A DNA stretch of 64,000 nt from Thalassomonas sp. M1454 (GTDB lineage Bacteria > Pseudomonadota > Gammaproteobacteria > Enterobacterales > Alteromonadaceae), in the NCBI RefSeq assembly GCF_007097525.1, contig NZ_VKDD01000008.1:26424-90423 (forward strand), read 5' to 3'. Of this stretch, positions 38,627-47,030 are shown one piece after another. A model generated the notes under the pieces. The model saw only the letters and a program-made list of their open reading frames with translations, searched no databases and had not been told where the DNA came from. The position numbers and the translations under genes are program-made. Numbering within the stretch: position 1 is the stretch's first letter; each line of letters begins with the position of its first letter.

Positions 38627-38655
38627 AAGGGAGCTTATGCTCCCTTAATTTTTTT
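38627..38655 (+). terminator. Terminator between efp and epmA
   Basis: AAGGGAGC, a TTAT loop and GCTCCCTT, then AATTTTTTT. It lies 44 bp after the efp stop. Confidence 0.88.
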
Positions 38656-38680
38656 AAATGCATCAAAGAGTTGGAAAAGT

Positions 38681-39655
38681 ATGAGCTGGCAACCAAGCGC
38701 AAGTATTAGTAATTTAAAATCGCGAGCAGCCATTTTAGCTAAAATTAGAAAATTCTTTGCTGAAAAAGATGTGCTCGAAGTTGATACCCAAGCAATGTCG
38801 TCGGCGACAGTGTCAGACTTACACTTAGTGAGTTTTGAAACCCGATTTAATGACGCCGGAGCATCAGCACAAAGTGGCAAGACCCTTTATCTACAGACCT
38901 CTCCTGAATATGCAATGAAACGCTTATTAGCAGCCGGCAGTGGTCCTATATATCAAATATGTAAAGCATTTCGTAATGAAGAGTCGGGTAGGTACCATAA
39001 CCCTGAATTCACTATGCTGGAATGGTATCGTCCTGGTTTTGATCATTTTAAACTGATGGCTGAACTTTCAGACTTGATGCAACTTATTTTAAATTGTGAA
39101 AAAGCTGAGTCATTTAGTTATCAACAAGCATTTATGCAATTTACCGGTGTCGACCCGTTAACTAGTTCATTAGAAGAGTTAAAACAGTTGATCTTAGCTC
39201 GTAACTTGTCAGCCGACTGGGCGCAAACTGAAACCAATAAAGATACATTATTACAATATATTTTTATGGAGTTAGTTGAAACTAATATTGGTAAACAAGC
39301 GCCGTGCTTTATTTACAATTTCCCAGCAAGCCAAGCATCTTTAGCAAAGATTAGCTCTGTAGATGAGCGAGTAGCCGAGCGTTTTGAGTTATATTATCAG
39401 GGGATGGAACTAGCGAATGGTTTCCATGAGTTAACGGATGCCACTGAGCAGCTAAAGCGTTTTCAAGCAGATAACAAACTGCGATTAGAAAATGACTTGC
39501 CTGAAAAAGCAATTGATCAAAACCTTATTTCAGCATTGGAGTCGGGCATTCCAACATGTGCAGGAGTCGCATTAGGTATTGATAGATTGGTGATGATTGC
39601 AGTAAAGGCGGAAAAAATTAGCGATGTAATTGCATTTCCTGTTAACAGAGCGTAA
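38681..39655 (+). CDS. epmA: EF-P--(R)-beta-lysine ligase EpmA
   Basis: Encodes 324 residues, a truncated class II lysyl-tRNA synthetase (also called GenX or PoxA). Class II motif 2 is [27 protein letters not shown]; motif 3 is [20 protein letters not shown]. It lacks the tRNA anticodon-binding domain. It attaches beta-lysine made by EpmB to Lys34 of EF-P. It lies directly after efp, separated by a terminator, so it may need its own promoter. Confidence 0.96.
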   Translation: MSWQPSASISNLKSRAAILAKIRKFFAEKDVLEVDTQAMSSATVSDLHLVSFETRFNDAGASAQSGKTLYLQTSPEYAMKRLLAAGSGPIYQICKAFRNEESGRYHNPEFTMLEWYRPGFDHFKLMAELSDLMQLILNCEKAESFSYQQAFMQFTGVDPLTSSLEELKQLILARNLSADWAQTETNKDTLLQYIFMELVETNIGKQAPCFIYNFPASQASLAKISSVDERVAERFELYYQGMELANGFHELTDATEQLKRFQADNKLRLENDLPEKAIDQNLISALESGIPTCAGVALGIDRLVMIAVKAEKISDVIAFPVNRA

Positions 39656-39663
39656 CAAAAAAT

Positions 39664-39684
39664 AAATGTTATACTATATCATGT
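39664..39684. promoter_or_regulatory. Zur-like palindrome upstream of the MerC-like gene
   Basis: AAATGTTATA (39664-39673), centre C, TATATCATGT (39675-39684): 8 of 10 arm positions are symmetrical, and the site resembles the Zur box consensus (GAAATGTTATAnTATAACATTTC). It lies 46 bp before the merC-like ATG and just after the epmA stop. Confidence 0.6.
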
Positions 39685-39697
39685 GTGATATTATCAC
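39685..39697. promoter_or_regulatory. Perfect palindrome adjacent to the Zur-like site
   Basis: GTGATATTATCAC is a perfect 13-bp palindrome (6+1+6) that begins where the Zur-like site ends, 33 bp before the merC-like ATG. It could be a second operator; the binding protein is not identified. Confidence 0.4.
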
Positions 39698-39730
39698 TTT
39701 TTTATATATTAGTACTTCGAGATAGATAAC

Positions 39731-40120
39731 ATGTTAGATAGGTTAGGCATTACAGCAACATCAATTTGCGCTCTGCACTGTATACTGCTGCCAGTACTTT
39801 TACCTATACTTTCTCTTTTTGGTTTGGAATTTTTAGCCAGTCATGAATCTGAACACATGTTTTTATTTGGCACGCTTATATTAGGTTCTATCGCTTTATT
39901 CTCAGGTTTCAAACGCTATCACCGTAAACTATACCCATTCTTTCTATTATTCTTAGGTGGTTTTATTTATTGGCACAAACATAGTGTCGATGAGGCGCTT
40001 GAACCAATTATGATTGTTGCCGGCGCTGCTTTGTTAGTTGCAGCTCACTTGGTAAACCTCAAGCTTTGTAATAATTGCCGTACTTGTGAAGATCACGGCT
40101 GTTCAACACCTAATGCCTAA
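39731..40120 (+). CDS. MerC-like membrane protein
   Basis: Encodes 129 residues with four predicted membrane helices. The start MLDRLGITATSICALHCILLPVLLP matches the MerC family, in which cysteines in the first helix bind Hg or other metal ions; here one Cys-His pair (CALHC) is present. The C-terminal tail has a metal-binding cluster CNNCRTCEDHGC. Together with the Zur-like site upstream, a role in zinc or other metal transport or homeostasis is more likely than mercury resistance; no mer genes are nearby. Confidence 0.78.
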   Translation: MLDRLGITATSICALHCILLPVLLPILSLFGLEFLASHESEHMFLFGTLILGSIALFSGFKRYHRKLYPFFLLFLGGFIYWHKHSVDEALEPIMIVAGAALLVAAHLVNLKLCNNCRTCEDHGCSTPNA

Positions 40121-40149
40121 ACTTATACAAATAAACTAGAAAAAATATG

Positions 40150-40176
40150 CCGTCTGCCCGTCACGTTTTAGACGGG
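40150..40176. other. Alternative hairpin region between merC-like and ntrC
   Basis: CCGTCT (40150-40155) and CCCGTC (40157-40162) both pair with the single AGACGGG stretch at 40170-40176. The two pairings exclude each other, so the RNA could switch. The segment is richer in GC than its neighbours. No T run follows, so it is not a clear terminator. The region lies between two convergent genes. Confidence 0.35.
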
Positions 40177-40228
40177 AGCTCCATCAGCGCATTGGTAATT
40201 TACTCAGTGCAAAGCTAAATTACAGGTT

Positions 40229-41629
40229 TTAATCCTGTAATTCTTTTAGCTTCCTAGTTAAAGTATTGCGACCCCAGCCCAGCTTTTTAGCCGCTTCTTG
40301 TTTATGCCCATGAGTAAAATTTAGAGCCCTATCTAAACAGATCTTTTCAAATTCGGGTAAAGCCGTTGATAATATATCACTTGAACCTTGGTTAAGTTGC
40401 TCATCAATCCAGTTTGATAGCTGTGATTTCCAACTACCTTGTGTTGTTTGACTAACAACTTTAACCGAAGATAATTCTTCTGGTAAATCGCCAACTAATA
40501 TCTCTTGGCCACTAGCCATAACTGTTAAATAGCGACAGGTGTTTTCTAGCTGCCTTACATTACCAGGCCATTCGCATCGCTGCATAAACTTAATTGCTTC
40601 TTTGGAAATACTTTTTGTTTCAACCCCTAATTCATTAGCGGCAAGATTTAAGAAATGCTTAGTTAGTTGTTCAATGTCTTCTTTACGTTCAGCTAAGCTT
40701 GGCAGCTGAATACGGATGACATTTAAACGGTGAAATAAATCTTCCCTAAAATCACCTTGTTGCACTCTGTCTTCTAGGTTTTGATGGGTTGCTGCAATGA
40801 TCCTAACATCAACGGTAATTGGATTATGGCCACCAACTCGATAAAATTGTCCATCCGCTAATACTCTTAATAAGCGTGTTTGCACATCGAGGGGCATATC
40901 ACCAATTTCATCAAGAAATAATGTACCGCCATGGGCTTGTTCAAAGCGACCTTGGCGTACAGAATTAGCCCCAGTAAAGGCGCCTTTTTCATGGCCAAAT
41001 AATTCAGACTCAATCAAATCTTTTGGAATAGCGGCCATGTTTAGAGGAATAAAAGGTAGGTTCTTTCTTGGGCTGTGCATATGTAGTGCATGAGCTACAA
41101 GCTCTTTACCTGTCCCTGATTCACCATTAATAAGCACGCTAATACTTGAGCGAGATAGACGTCCTATAGCTCTAAAAACTTCCTGCATAGCGGGTGCTTC
41201 ACCAATTATGCCTACGCCATTTTCTTTATTGGTTACTTTAGTTTTTTTCGCTTGTTGTTCTTGTGCGTGAGTAAGTGCGCGTTTAGTTAAAGATAAAGCT
41301 TCATCGACATCAAAAGGTTTAGGTAAATATTCAAACGCACCACCTTGGTAAGCATTTACCGCACTATCTAAATCAGAATGCGCTGTCATGATGATCACTG
41401 GCAATTCAGGGTATGAAGAGTTGATAATCCCTAACAATGTCATACCATCCATTTTCGGCATGCGTATATCTGAGATAATCACTTGTGGCTGACTCACTTC
41501 TAACGCGGCTAAAAGATCATCGGCATTACTAAATGATGCGCTTGATATATTAGCTCCTTTTAACGCTCGCTCTAATACCCATCTGATCGAGCTGTCATCA
41601 TCGACAATCCAAACTTGTTCTGCATTCAT
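40229..41629 (-). CDS. glnG: Nitrogen regulation response regulator NtrC
   Basis: Encodes 466 residues. Receiver domain with Asp11, Asp12 and the phosphorylated Asp54 (VIISDIRMPKMDG); AAA+ sigma-54 activation domain with Walker A GESGTGKELVA and the sigma-54-contact motif GAFTGA; C-terminal helix-turn-helix ending in HKQEAAKKLGWGRNTLTRKLKEL. It activates sigma-54 promoters such as that of glnA. It overlaps the end of ntrB by 4 bp (ATGA), so translation is coupled. Its likely DNA sites lie at 45009-45046 and 42724-42740. Confidence 0.97.
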   Translation of the reverse strand: MNAEQVWIVDDDSSIRWVLERALKGANISSASFSNADDLLAALEVSQPQVIISDIRMPKMDGMTLLGIINSSYPELPVIIMTAHSDLDSAVNAYQGGAFEYLPKPFDVDEALSLTKRALTHAQEQQAKKTKVTNKENGVGIIGEAPAMQEVFRAIGRLSRSSISVLINGESGTGKELVAHALHMHSPRKNLPFIPLNMAAIPKDLIESELFGHEKGAFTGANSVRQGRFEQAHGGTLFLDEIGDMPLDVQTRLLRVLADGQFYRVGGHNPITVDVRIIAATHQNLEDRVQQGDFREDLFHRLNVIRIQLPSLAERKEDIEQLTKHFLNLAANELGVETKSISKEAIKFMQRCEWPGNVRQLENTCRYLTVMASGQEILVGDLPEELSSVKVVSQTTQGSWKSQLSNWIDEQLNQGSSDILSTALPEFEKICLDRALNFTHGHKQEAAKKLGWGRNTLTRKLKELQD

Positions 41630-42723
41630 GATAAGTTTCTCTTAGGTAAAGGTAGTAAAATATTAAATTGGGTGTGCCCAGGGTAGCTATGGCACGATAG
41701 CTTACCTTGATGCTGATGTATTAAGGTTTGTGCTATTGATAACCCCAATCCAGTTCCATCTGCTCGCCCTGATACCATAGGGTAAAAAATGGTGTCTTGG
41801 ATATGTGCAGGGATGCCAGGACCATTATCAATAATTGATAATTTAACGGCCAAGCGAACATGCTCGCCATTGATTGTTTGATTGGTAGCTATACGTGTTT
41901 TTAAGGTGATTTGACCGCTTTCATCAAGTACCTGAATTGCATTACGAATGATGTTCAATAAGGTTTGTTGTAGCTTTTCTGTATCAATTTCCATGTCAGG
42001 AATGGAAGGGTCATAATCACGAATAAGCTTAATGCCTTTTTCGTTGTCCATGCTAACTAGTTGGAATACTTTTTCCATAACTTCATGGATGTTATGCATC
42101 TCCAACACTGGTAATTGATTTGGTCCTAACAGTCTGTCGACTAAATTAGTAAGTCTATCGGCTTGTTCAATGATCATAGAGGTGAACTCTTGTTGGTCAT
42201 CACTAAGCTCTCTATGTAGTAGCTGGGCTGCACCTCTTAATCCACCTAATGGATTTTTAATTTCATGGGCTAAGCCTTTAATTAAATCTCTCGCCGCTTC
42301 CCATTGCTGCTCTTGAAATACTTCGGCACTAATTTCTTTTTGTTTATCTCTTTGGGTACATTCAAGTAATACATGCTTGTCGTTGTTATAAAAAATAATA
42401 GAAGCCGTTACTTCTAGCGTTTTATGCTGATGTTCAATAAATTCTAATACCACTTCTGAATCAGTAAAGTCTTGGCCAGTTGCAAAAACTTGGTGCAACC
42501 TTTCCGGAGTAATACTGCAATGGCTAAAAATTTCTAGAAATGGTTGACTATACAAACGGTTTAAACTGCGAGCAAACATGGCTTCTGCTGCGGAGTTTAG
42601 GTATTGAATAGTGAGATTTTTATCGAGCACTACAAGAGCAGTAACCATTTGCGAGGCTAAATGCTGAGAAAAGGCGAGCTTAATGTCTTTGATATTAACG
42701 TTTGTAAACAACTGATTCTCCAT
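41626..42723 (-). CDS. glnL: Nitrogen regulation sensor histidine kinase NtrB
   Basis: Encodes 365 residues. An N-terminal PAS domain, the H-box GLAHEIKNPLGG with His153, the N-box NIIRNAIQVLDESG and the G-boxes DNGPGIP and GLGLSIAQTL. It phosphorylates NtrC when nitrogen is limiting and acts as a phosphatase with PII. No membrane segments, as expected of this soluble kinase. Its start abuts an NtrC-like site at 42724-42740, which may mediate autorepression as in enteric bacteria. Confidence 0.96.
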   Translation of the reverse strand: MENQLFTNVNIKDIKLAFSQHLASQMVTALVVLDKNLTIQYLNSAAEAMFARSLNRLYSQPFLEIFSHCSITPERLHQVFATGQDFTDSEVVLEFIEHQHKTLEVTASIIFYNNDKHVLLECTQRDKQKEISAEVFQEQQWEAARDLIKGLAHEIKNPLGGLRGAAQLLHRELSDDQQEFTSMIIEQADRLTNLVDRLLGPNQLPVLEMHNIHEVMEKVFQLVSMDNEKGIKLIRDYDPSIPDMEIDTEKLQQTLLNIIRNAIQVLDESGQITLKTRIATNQTINGEHVRLAVKLSIIDNGPGIPAHIQDTIFYPMVSGRADGTGLGLSIAQTLIHQHQGKLSCHSYPGHTQFNILLPLPKRNLS

Positions 42724-42740
42724 TGCACTGTTTTGGTGCG
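42724..42740 (-). promoter_or_regulatory. NtrC-type site at the start of ntrB
   Basis: TGCACTGTTTTGGTGCG, one base before the ntrB start codon, resembles the NtrC consensus (TGCACYA-N3-TGGTGCR). In enteric bacteria NtrC represses the ntrB promoter from such a site. Confidence 0.55.
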
Positions 42741-42799
42741 CTACTTATTTCAGTGTAATAAATAGTTAGGTGATTTGCACCTAAATAGAGAAAATGGGC

Positions 42800-43312
42800 T
42801 TAATTCACTCTCGCTCGATGCAGATATACGGTTCTTTCTTTAGAAGATGCAATTATCTTGCCTTGATTGTTAATTAGCTCTAATTTTATTTTATGCTCAC
42901 CTCGATCGACATCTCTTAAGATAAATACTGAACGGGTTTGTGGTTCGCCATGGATAGCGCCATTCATTATTAACCTTACTTTGAAACCTCGTTTAAACAC
43001 TGGCGCAACTCGTCCTGAGATGTATATAGAGCCAGAGTTATCACGTATTGTGGCATGGTCTTCGGGTTGGGTAATTTCTACTTGATATTCTTCAGCAATA
43101 ACTCGTGGAGTAATATCTAGCACAGAGGTATCTACAGATGTGATGACGGTTTGTTTATTATTGACTTCTATTTCTTCAGCTCCGGCTTTAGGGCTATCTG
43201 AAAACACTAGGTCACCGCTCGCATTGCGCCACACATAAACCTTGCTTGAAGCAGCTAAGACAGGTGCTAGCAACGATAGTAATAGTATTGCAAAGATAGA
43301 ATATCTAAACAT
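42800..43312 (-). CDS. DUF4124 domain secreted protein
   Basis: Encodes 170 residues. A signal peptide (1-20, ending PVLA) precedes a short DUF4124 domain, marked by KVYVWRNASGDLVFSDSPKAGAEEIEV, and a beta-rich C-terminal part with ITQPEDHATIRDNSGSIYISG. DUF4124 proteins are periplasmic with unknown function. It sits between glnA and ntrB on the same strand, a neighbourhood seen in other Alteromonadales. A role in nitrogen control is not suggested by its sequence. Confidence 0.75.
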   Translation of the reverse strand: MFRYSIFAILLLSLLAPVLAASSKVYVWRNASGDLVFSDSPKAGAEEIEVNNKQTVITSVDTSVLDITPRVIAEEYQVEITQPEDHATIRDNSGSIYISGRVAPVFKRGFKVRLIMNGAIHGEPQTRSVFILRDVDRGEHKIKLELINNQGKIIASSKERTVYLHRARVN

Positions 43313-43422
43313 TCGGGTTCAATTTTCCTTTTTTAAAACCGTTAGTTATTAATTTAACTAAATATTAACGGTTTCGCTAGTTATTAATGAAAATGATTCA
43401 ATTCAATTTTCTATTAGCTAAT

Positions 43423-43447
43423 AAAAAGCCCGCATAAAGCGGGCTTT
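43423..43447 (-). terminator. Terminator of glnA
   Basis: AAAGCCCGC and GCGGGCTTT form a 9-bp stem with an ATAAA loop; on the minus strand a T run follows. It is 20 bp past the glnA stop, so ntrB-ntrC are likely made separately. Confidence 0.88.
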
Positions 43448-43466
43448 AAATAAGTTATTTACTAGC

Positions 43467-44873
43467 TTATACGCTGTAGTACATTTCAAACTCAACTGGG
43501 TGAGTAGTACTGTTTAACTTCTCAACTTCAGCACGTTTAAGGTCAATGTAAGCTGCAATCATGTCGTCATCCATAACGCCACCAGCTGTTAAGAAGTCTT
43601 TGTCAGCTTCAAGAGCGTCTAATGCTTCTTCAAAAGATGCTGCAACTTGTGGGATTGCTGCTGCTTCTTCTGCAGGTAAGTCGTATAAATCTTTATCCAT
43701 AGCATCGCCAGGGTGGATCTTGTTTTTGATACCGTCAAGGCCAGCCATTAACATTGCAGAGAATGCTAAGTATGGGTTTGCTGTTGGATCAGGGAAACGT
43801 ACTTCGATACGACGAGCTTTAGGGCTAGGTACTACTGGAATACGGATAGAAGCAGAACGGTTACGTGCAGAGTAAGCAAGCATTACCGGTGCTTCAAAAC
43901 CAGGAACTAGACGCTTGTACGAGTTAGTTGAAGCGTTAGTGAAAGCGTTAAGTGCTTTAGCATGCTTAATGATACCACCGATGTAGTATAAAGCTGTTTC
44001 AGATAAACCGCCGTATTGATCACCAGAGAACAAGTTAACACCGTCTTTAGCTAAAGATTGGTGAACGTGCATACCAGTACCGTTATCACCAACTAGTGGC
44101 TTAGGCATAAACGTAGCTGTTTTACCGTATGCATGTGCAACGTTATGAACAACATACTTATAAATTTGTACTTCATCAGCTTTCTTAACCATAGTGTTAA
44201 AACGACAAGCGATCTCGTTTTGACCACAAGTTGCAACTTCATGGTGATGTGCTTCAACAACTAAGCCCATTTCTTCCATGATTAAACACATAGCAGAACG
44301 TAAATCTTGAGATGAATCAACTGGAGCTACTGGGAAGTAACCACCTTTAACGCCTGGACGGTGACCTGTGTTGCCGTCTTCGTAATGTTTTGAACCATTC
44401 CATGCCGCTTCTTTGTCGTCAACTTTATACATTGAACCAGACATGTCAGTGTGGAATTTAACATCGTCAAATACGAAGAATTCTGGCTCAGGACCAATTA
44501 ATACTGTATCTGCAATACCTGTAGAGCGCATGTACTCTTCAGCGCGGTTAGCAACAGAGCGAGGGTCACGGCTGTAACCTTGCATTGTAGCTGGCTCTAA
44601 AATATCACAAGTAATATTTAAAGTAGTTTCTTCAGTGAACGGGTCTAATACTGCTGTAGAAGCATCAGGCATTAATACCATGTCTGATTCGTTAATGCCT
44701 TTCCAACCTGCGATTGAAGAACCATCGAACATTTTACCGTCTTCAAAAAAATCTTCATCTATTTGATGATGAGGAATTGAAACGTGTTGCTCTTTACCTT
44801 TTGAATCAGTAAAACGTAAATCAACGAACTTAACGTCGTTTTCTTTGATTAAATCTAAAACTGCTTGTGACAT
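43467..44873 (-). CDS. glnA: Type I glutamine synthetase
   Basis: Encodes 468 residues from the ATG at 44873; a longer frame to 44957 would add 28 residues that overlap the sigma-54 promoter and is rejected. Motifs: [17 protein letters not shown] region [11 protein letters not shown], metal-binding [16 protein letters not shown], and the adenylylation site with a Tyr in DKDLYDLP. It forms glutamine from glutamate and ammonia in the cytoplasm. It is read from the NtrC-activated sigma-54 promoter upstream. A terminator follows. Confidence 0.98.
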   Translation of the reverse strand: MSQAVLDLIKENDVKFVDLRFTDSKGKEQHVSIPHHQIDEDFFEDGKMFDGSSIAGWKGINESDMVLMPDASTAVLDPFTEETTLNITCDILEPATMQGYSRDPRSVANRAEEYMRSTGIADTVLIGPEPEFFVFDDVKFHTDMSGSMYKVDDKEAAWNGSKHYEDGNTGHRPGVKGGYFPVAPVDSSQDLRSAMCLIMEEMGLVVEAHHHEVATCGQNEIACRFNTMVKKADEVQIYKYVVHNVAHAYGKTATFMPKPLVGDNGTGMHVHQSLAKDGVNLFSGDQYGGLSETALYYIGGIIKHAKALNAFTNASTNSYKRLVPGFEAPVMLAYSARNRSASIRIPVVPSPKARRIEVRFPDPTANPYLAFSAMLMAGLDGIKNKIHPGDAMDKDLYDLPAEEAAAIPQVAASFEEALDALEADKDFLTAGGVMDDDMIAAYIDLKRAEVEKLNSTTHPVEFEMYYSV

Positions 44874-44940
44874 GAACGTCTCCAAAATTTCTGTGCAGGT
44901 TAATAATAAAAATGTAAAAACATTTACTTGATTTTTACTA

Positions 44941-44957
44941 AGCCAGAATTGTGCCAA
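44941..44957 (-). promoter_or_regulatory. Sigma-54 promoter of glnA
   Basis: On the minus strand TTGGCACAATTCTGGCT has the -24 GG and -12 GC dinucleotides separated by exactly 10 bp, close to the consensus TTGGCACN5TTGCW. It lies 68 bp before the glnA start codon. Confidence 0.85.
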
Positions 44958-45008
44958 ACTTGCAAGTGCTGATATTTAAAGGATTTTAATTTTTACTTAT
45001 TTTTAGTT

Positions 45009-45046
45009 TGCACTATTGCGGTGCGTTATTTCACTTGTTTGGTGCG
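45009..45046 (-). promoter_or_regulatory. Paired NtrC enhancer sites of glnA
   Basis: TGCACTATTGCGGTGCG (45009-45025) and TTCACTTGTTTGGTGCG (45030-45046) match the NtrC consensus and lie 21 bp apart, two helical turns, about 80-110 bp upstream of the expected transcription start. Confidence 0.8.
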
Positions 45047-45193
45047 CTTGTTTTGTTGCCAGAAAATTACCATGTAATCTAATTGCTCTTGCACAGATTT
45101 GGAAATACTATCTAGGTAAAGAAATGTAAGTATTGATGCTTTTAATTTGTAATCGATTATTATTTTTTTATAAAAATATTGGAGATAAACCAG

Positions 45194-46714
45194 TTGTTGA
45201 CTAAAGCTTTAAATTTACCCGCATTAATAATGTCAGTTCTCGTATTGATTTGGCCTGTTAATTCTTCTGCAAGCAGTATTGACCAAGCTGATATTTATTT
45301 TCAGCAAAAACAATACCAGTTGGCCTTAAAACAGTATATGGATTTGGCTGATGTTGGTAACGCTAGAGCATATTATCAATTGGGGGCTATGTATTATAAC
45401 GGACTAGGTATAGAAGCTAGTAGTTCAAATGCTGTTATTTGGTTTGCTTTAGCCGCAGAAAGTAATTTTGAAAATTCGGCTGAAATAGTTGCTGACTTAT
45501 TATCAAGAGCATCGGAGCCAGATCGAGTTAAACTTGAAGAAATAATAACTGTATTTAAAGATAAATATGGTAAACAAGGCGTGCAGAGAAAATACTTTCC
45601 TGAATTTAAGCAAGGCCTTTTAGAGCAGAAAATCGTGTTTGGAGGTGGAGACTCACTTGATCCAAACTATATTGTAGATGATGAATTATCTTTACCAGAA
45701 AATGATGACTTTGAAACTTTTGATGAAGAAAACTTTGGTGAAGATGAGTTATCAAATGAAGACCCTTTTGCTAGTTCAGCAAACTCTAATAAATTAAATT
45801 TACTTATAAATCGACCTTATATGTTAGTTGTTGACTATGATATTGAACCAGACGGGTCGCGCCGTTATTTTGAAGAAATACAAACTATAGGTAATCCGAA
45901 AAAAGGTTTAGAAGACTTATCAAACAATAATGCGATTGAACCAACATTCAATGGCAAAAAAGTAAGCTTTATACAGCGCTCATATCTTGGCATAGCTAAC
46001 TACAATAAATTTGAAGTTCGTGAGCAATATAACTTTCTTTATTCAAAAGTAAGAAAGTATGTGCGCCACCTTGCTGATAGTGAAAATCCTGTTGATAAAT
46101 ATAACTATGCGATGGCTTTATTGAACTTCACTTGGCTAACTCAAGAAGAGGGGCAAGCTGAAGCTTTGTTGAAAAGTTCAGCAGATGCAGGCGTTGCTTT
46201 AGCTCAACTTGAATATGGTTTATTACTCTACAGAGAGCAAAGAGACATTAAGCTTGGCATCGAATTTATAACCAAAGCTGCACAGCAAGGACTAATACGA
46301 GCTGAATATCGATTGGGAAAAATAATACTCGATAGCCCTTGGGTAGTGAATGATAATAAGAAAGCTTTATTTTGGTTAGATAACGCCGCTCAGAAAGAGC
46401 ACATTGCCGCGAGTTTAAAAGCTGCAAACCTTAAATTAATAGCTAAAGATAAAACCTTATTAGATGTATCTGGTGCAATTGACTATCTTGATAGGCTGAG
46501 TGCGACAGAGCAAGCTAACCCTGAATATCATTATTTACAGGCGTTGGCCCATAATAATATGCGCCCAAGAAAATTATCTGTTGCGGTAACTTATATAAGG
46601 GAAGCTATAGCAATGGGTGAAGATCGTGATTGGGATGTTACTCATTGGCAAAATACATTAAAAAGATGGACATCTGGTGGCTCGGTGACCATTGTTGAGA
46701 TGGACTCGGACTAA
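45194..46714 (+). CDS. Sel1-like repeat secreted protein
   Basis: Encodes 506 residues from a TTG codon at 45194, 9 nt after a GGAG site; other starts (TTG at 45179 or 45197) are possible. A signal peptide (about 1-27, ending SASS) leads to tetratricopeptide/Sel1-type helical repeats such as AYYQLGAMYYNGLGIEASSSNAVIWFALAAE and, after residue 305, KYNYAMALLNFTWLT and AQLEYGLLLYREQRDIKLGIEFITKAAQQG. The middle is acidic (DDELSLPENDDFETFDEENFGED). Likely periplasmic; it may hold partner proteins. Function unknown. The 320-bp gap before it holds the glnA control region. Confidence 0.7.
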   Translation: MLTKALNLPALIMSVLVLIWPVNSSASSIDQADIYFQQKQYQLALKQYMDLADVGNARAYYQLGAMYYNGLGIEASSSNAVIWFALAAESNFENSAEIVADLLSRASEPDRVKLEEIITVFKDKYGKQGVQRKYFPEFKQGLLEQKIVFGGGDSLDPNYIVDDELSLPENDDFETFDEENFGEDELSNEDPFASSANSNKLNLLINRPYMLVVDYDIEPDGSRRYFEEIQTIGNPKKGLEDLSNNNAIEPTFNGKKVSFIQRSYLGIANYNKFEVREQYNFLYSKVRKYVRHLADSENPVDKYNYAMALLNFTWLTQEEGQAEALLKSSADAGVALAQLEYGLLLYREQRDIKLGIEFITKAAQQGLIRAEYRLGKIILDSPWVVNDNKKALFWLDNAAQKEHIAASLKAANLKLIAKDKTLLDVSGAIDYLDRLSATEQANPEYHYLQALAHNNMRPRKLSVAVTYIREAIAMGEDRDWDVTHWQNTLKRWTSGGSVTIVEMDSD

Positions 46715-46746
46715 TATTATTCCCAGTTATTATTATCAGCTATATA

Positions 46747-46777
46747 AGAGGCCAATACCATCGTATTGGTCCTTTTA
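46747..46777 (+). terminator. Terminator after the Sel1-like gene
   Basis: CCAATAC, a CATC loop and GTATTGG with additional pairing of AGG and CCT around it, followed by TTTTAT. It is 32 bp after the stop codon. Confidence 0.75.
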
Positions 46778-47030
46778 TAGGAAATCTCGTTCTGCATTAT
46801 TCTGCTATATAGCTAGGCATAAATGAACATTCCACCTTTTGTCGTTCGACTAAAATAACTTAATAACAGTGATTTTGATTGCTTATTCTATTCAAATGCA
46901 CTTATTAACACCTTAAATACACTATTTATTTTCTTTATTGGCCACACTGCTGTACAATACGCGCCCAAAGTAGTGCTGTGCATAAAATGCATGTGCACAG
47001 TAGATCTATTAAACCTAAAGGCTAAACATA
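46778..47030 (+). other. Gene-free stretch and leader before typA
   Basis: No gene is seen. A -10 TACAAT near 46953 (in GCTGTACAATACGCGCCC) is the best promoter sign; its -35 is weak. In the expected leader, CTGTGCA (46976-46982) and TGCACAG (46994-47000) form a hairpin with an 11-nt loop. Confidence 0.35.

Noticed and set aside
39731..40120. Mercury-resistance (mer) operon
   Set aside because: Only a MerC-like protein is present; no merR, merA, merT or merP, and the upstream site looks like Zur.
44874..44957. 28-residue N-terminal extension of glutamine synthetase
   Set aside because: It would overlap the sigma-54 promoter, and the normal start at 44873 gives the standard length.
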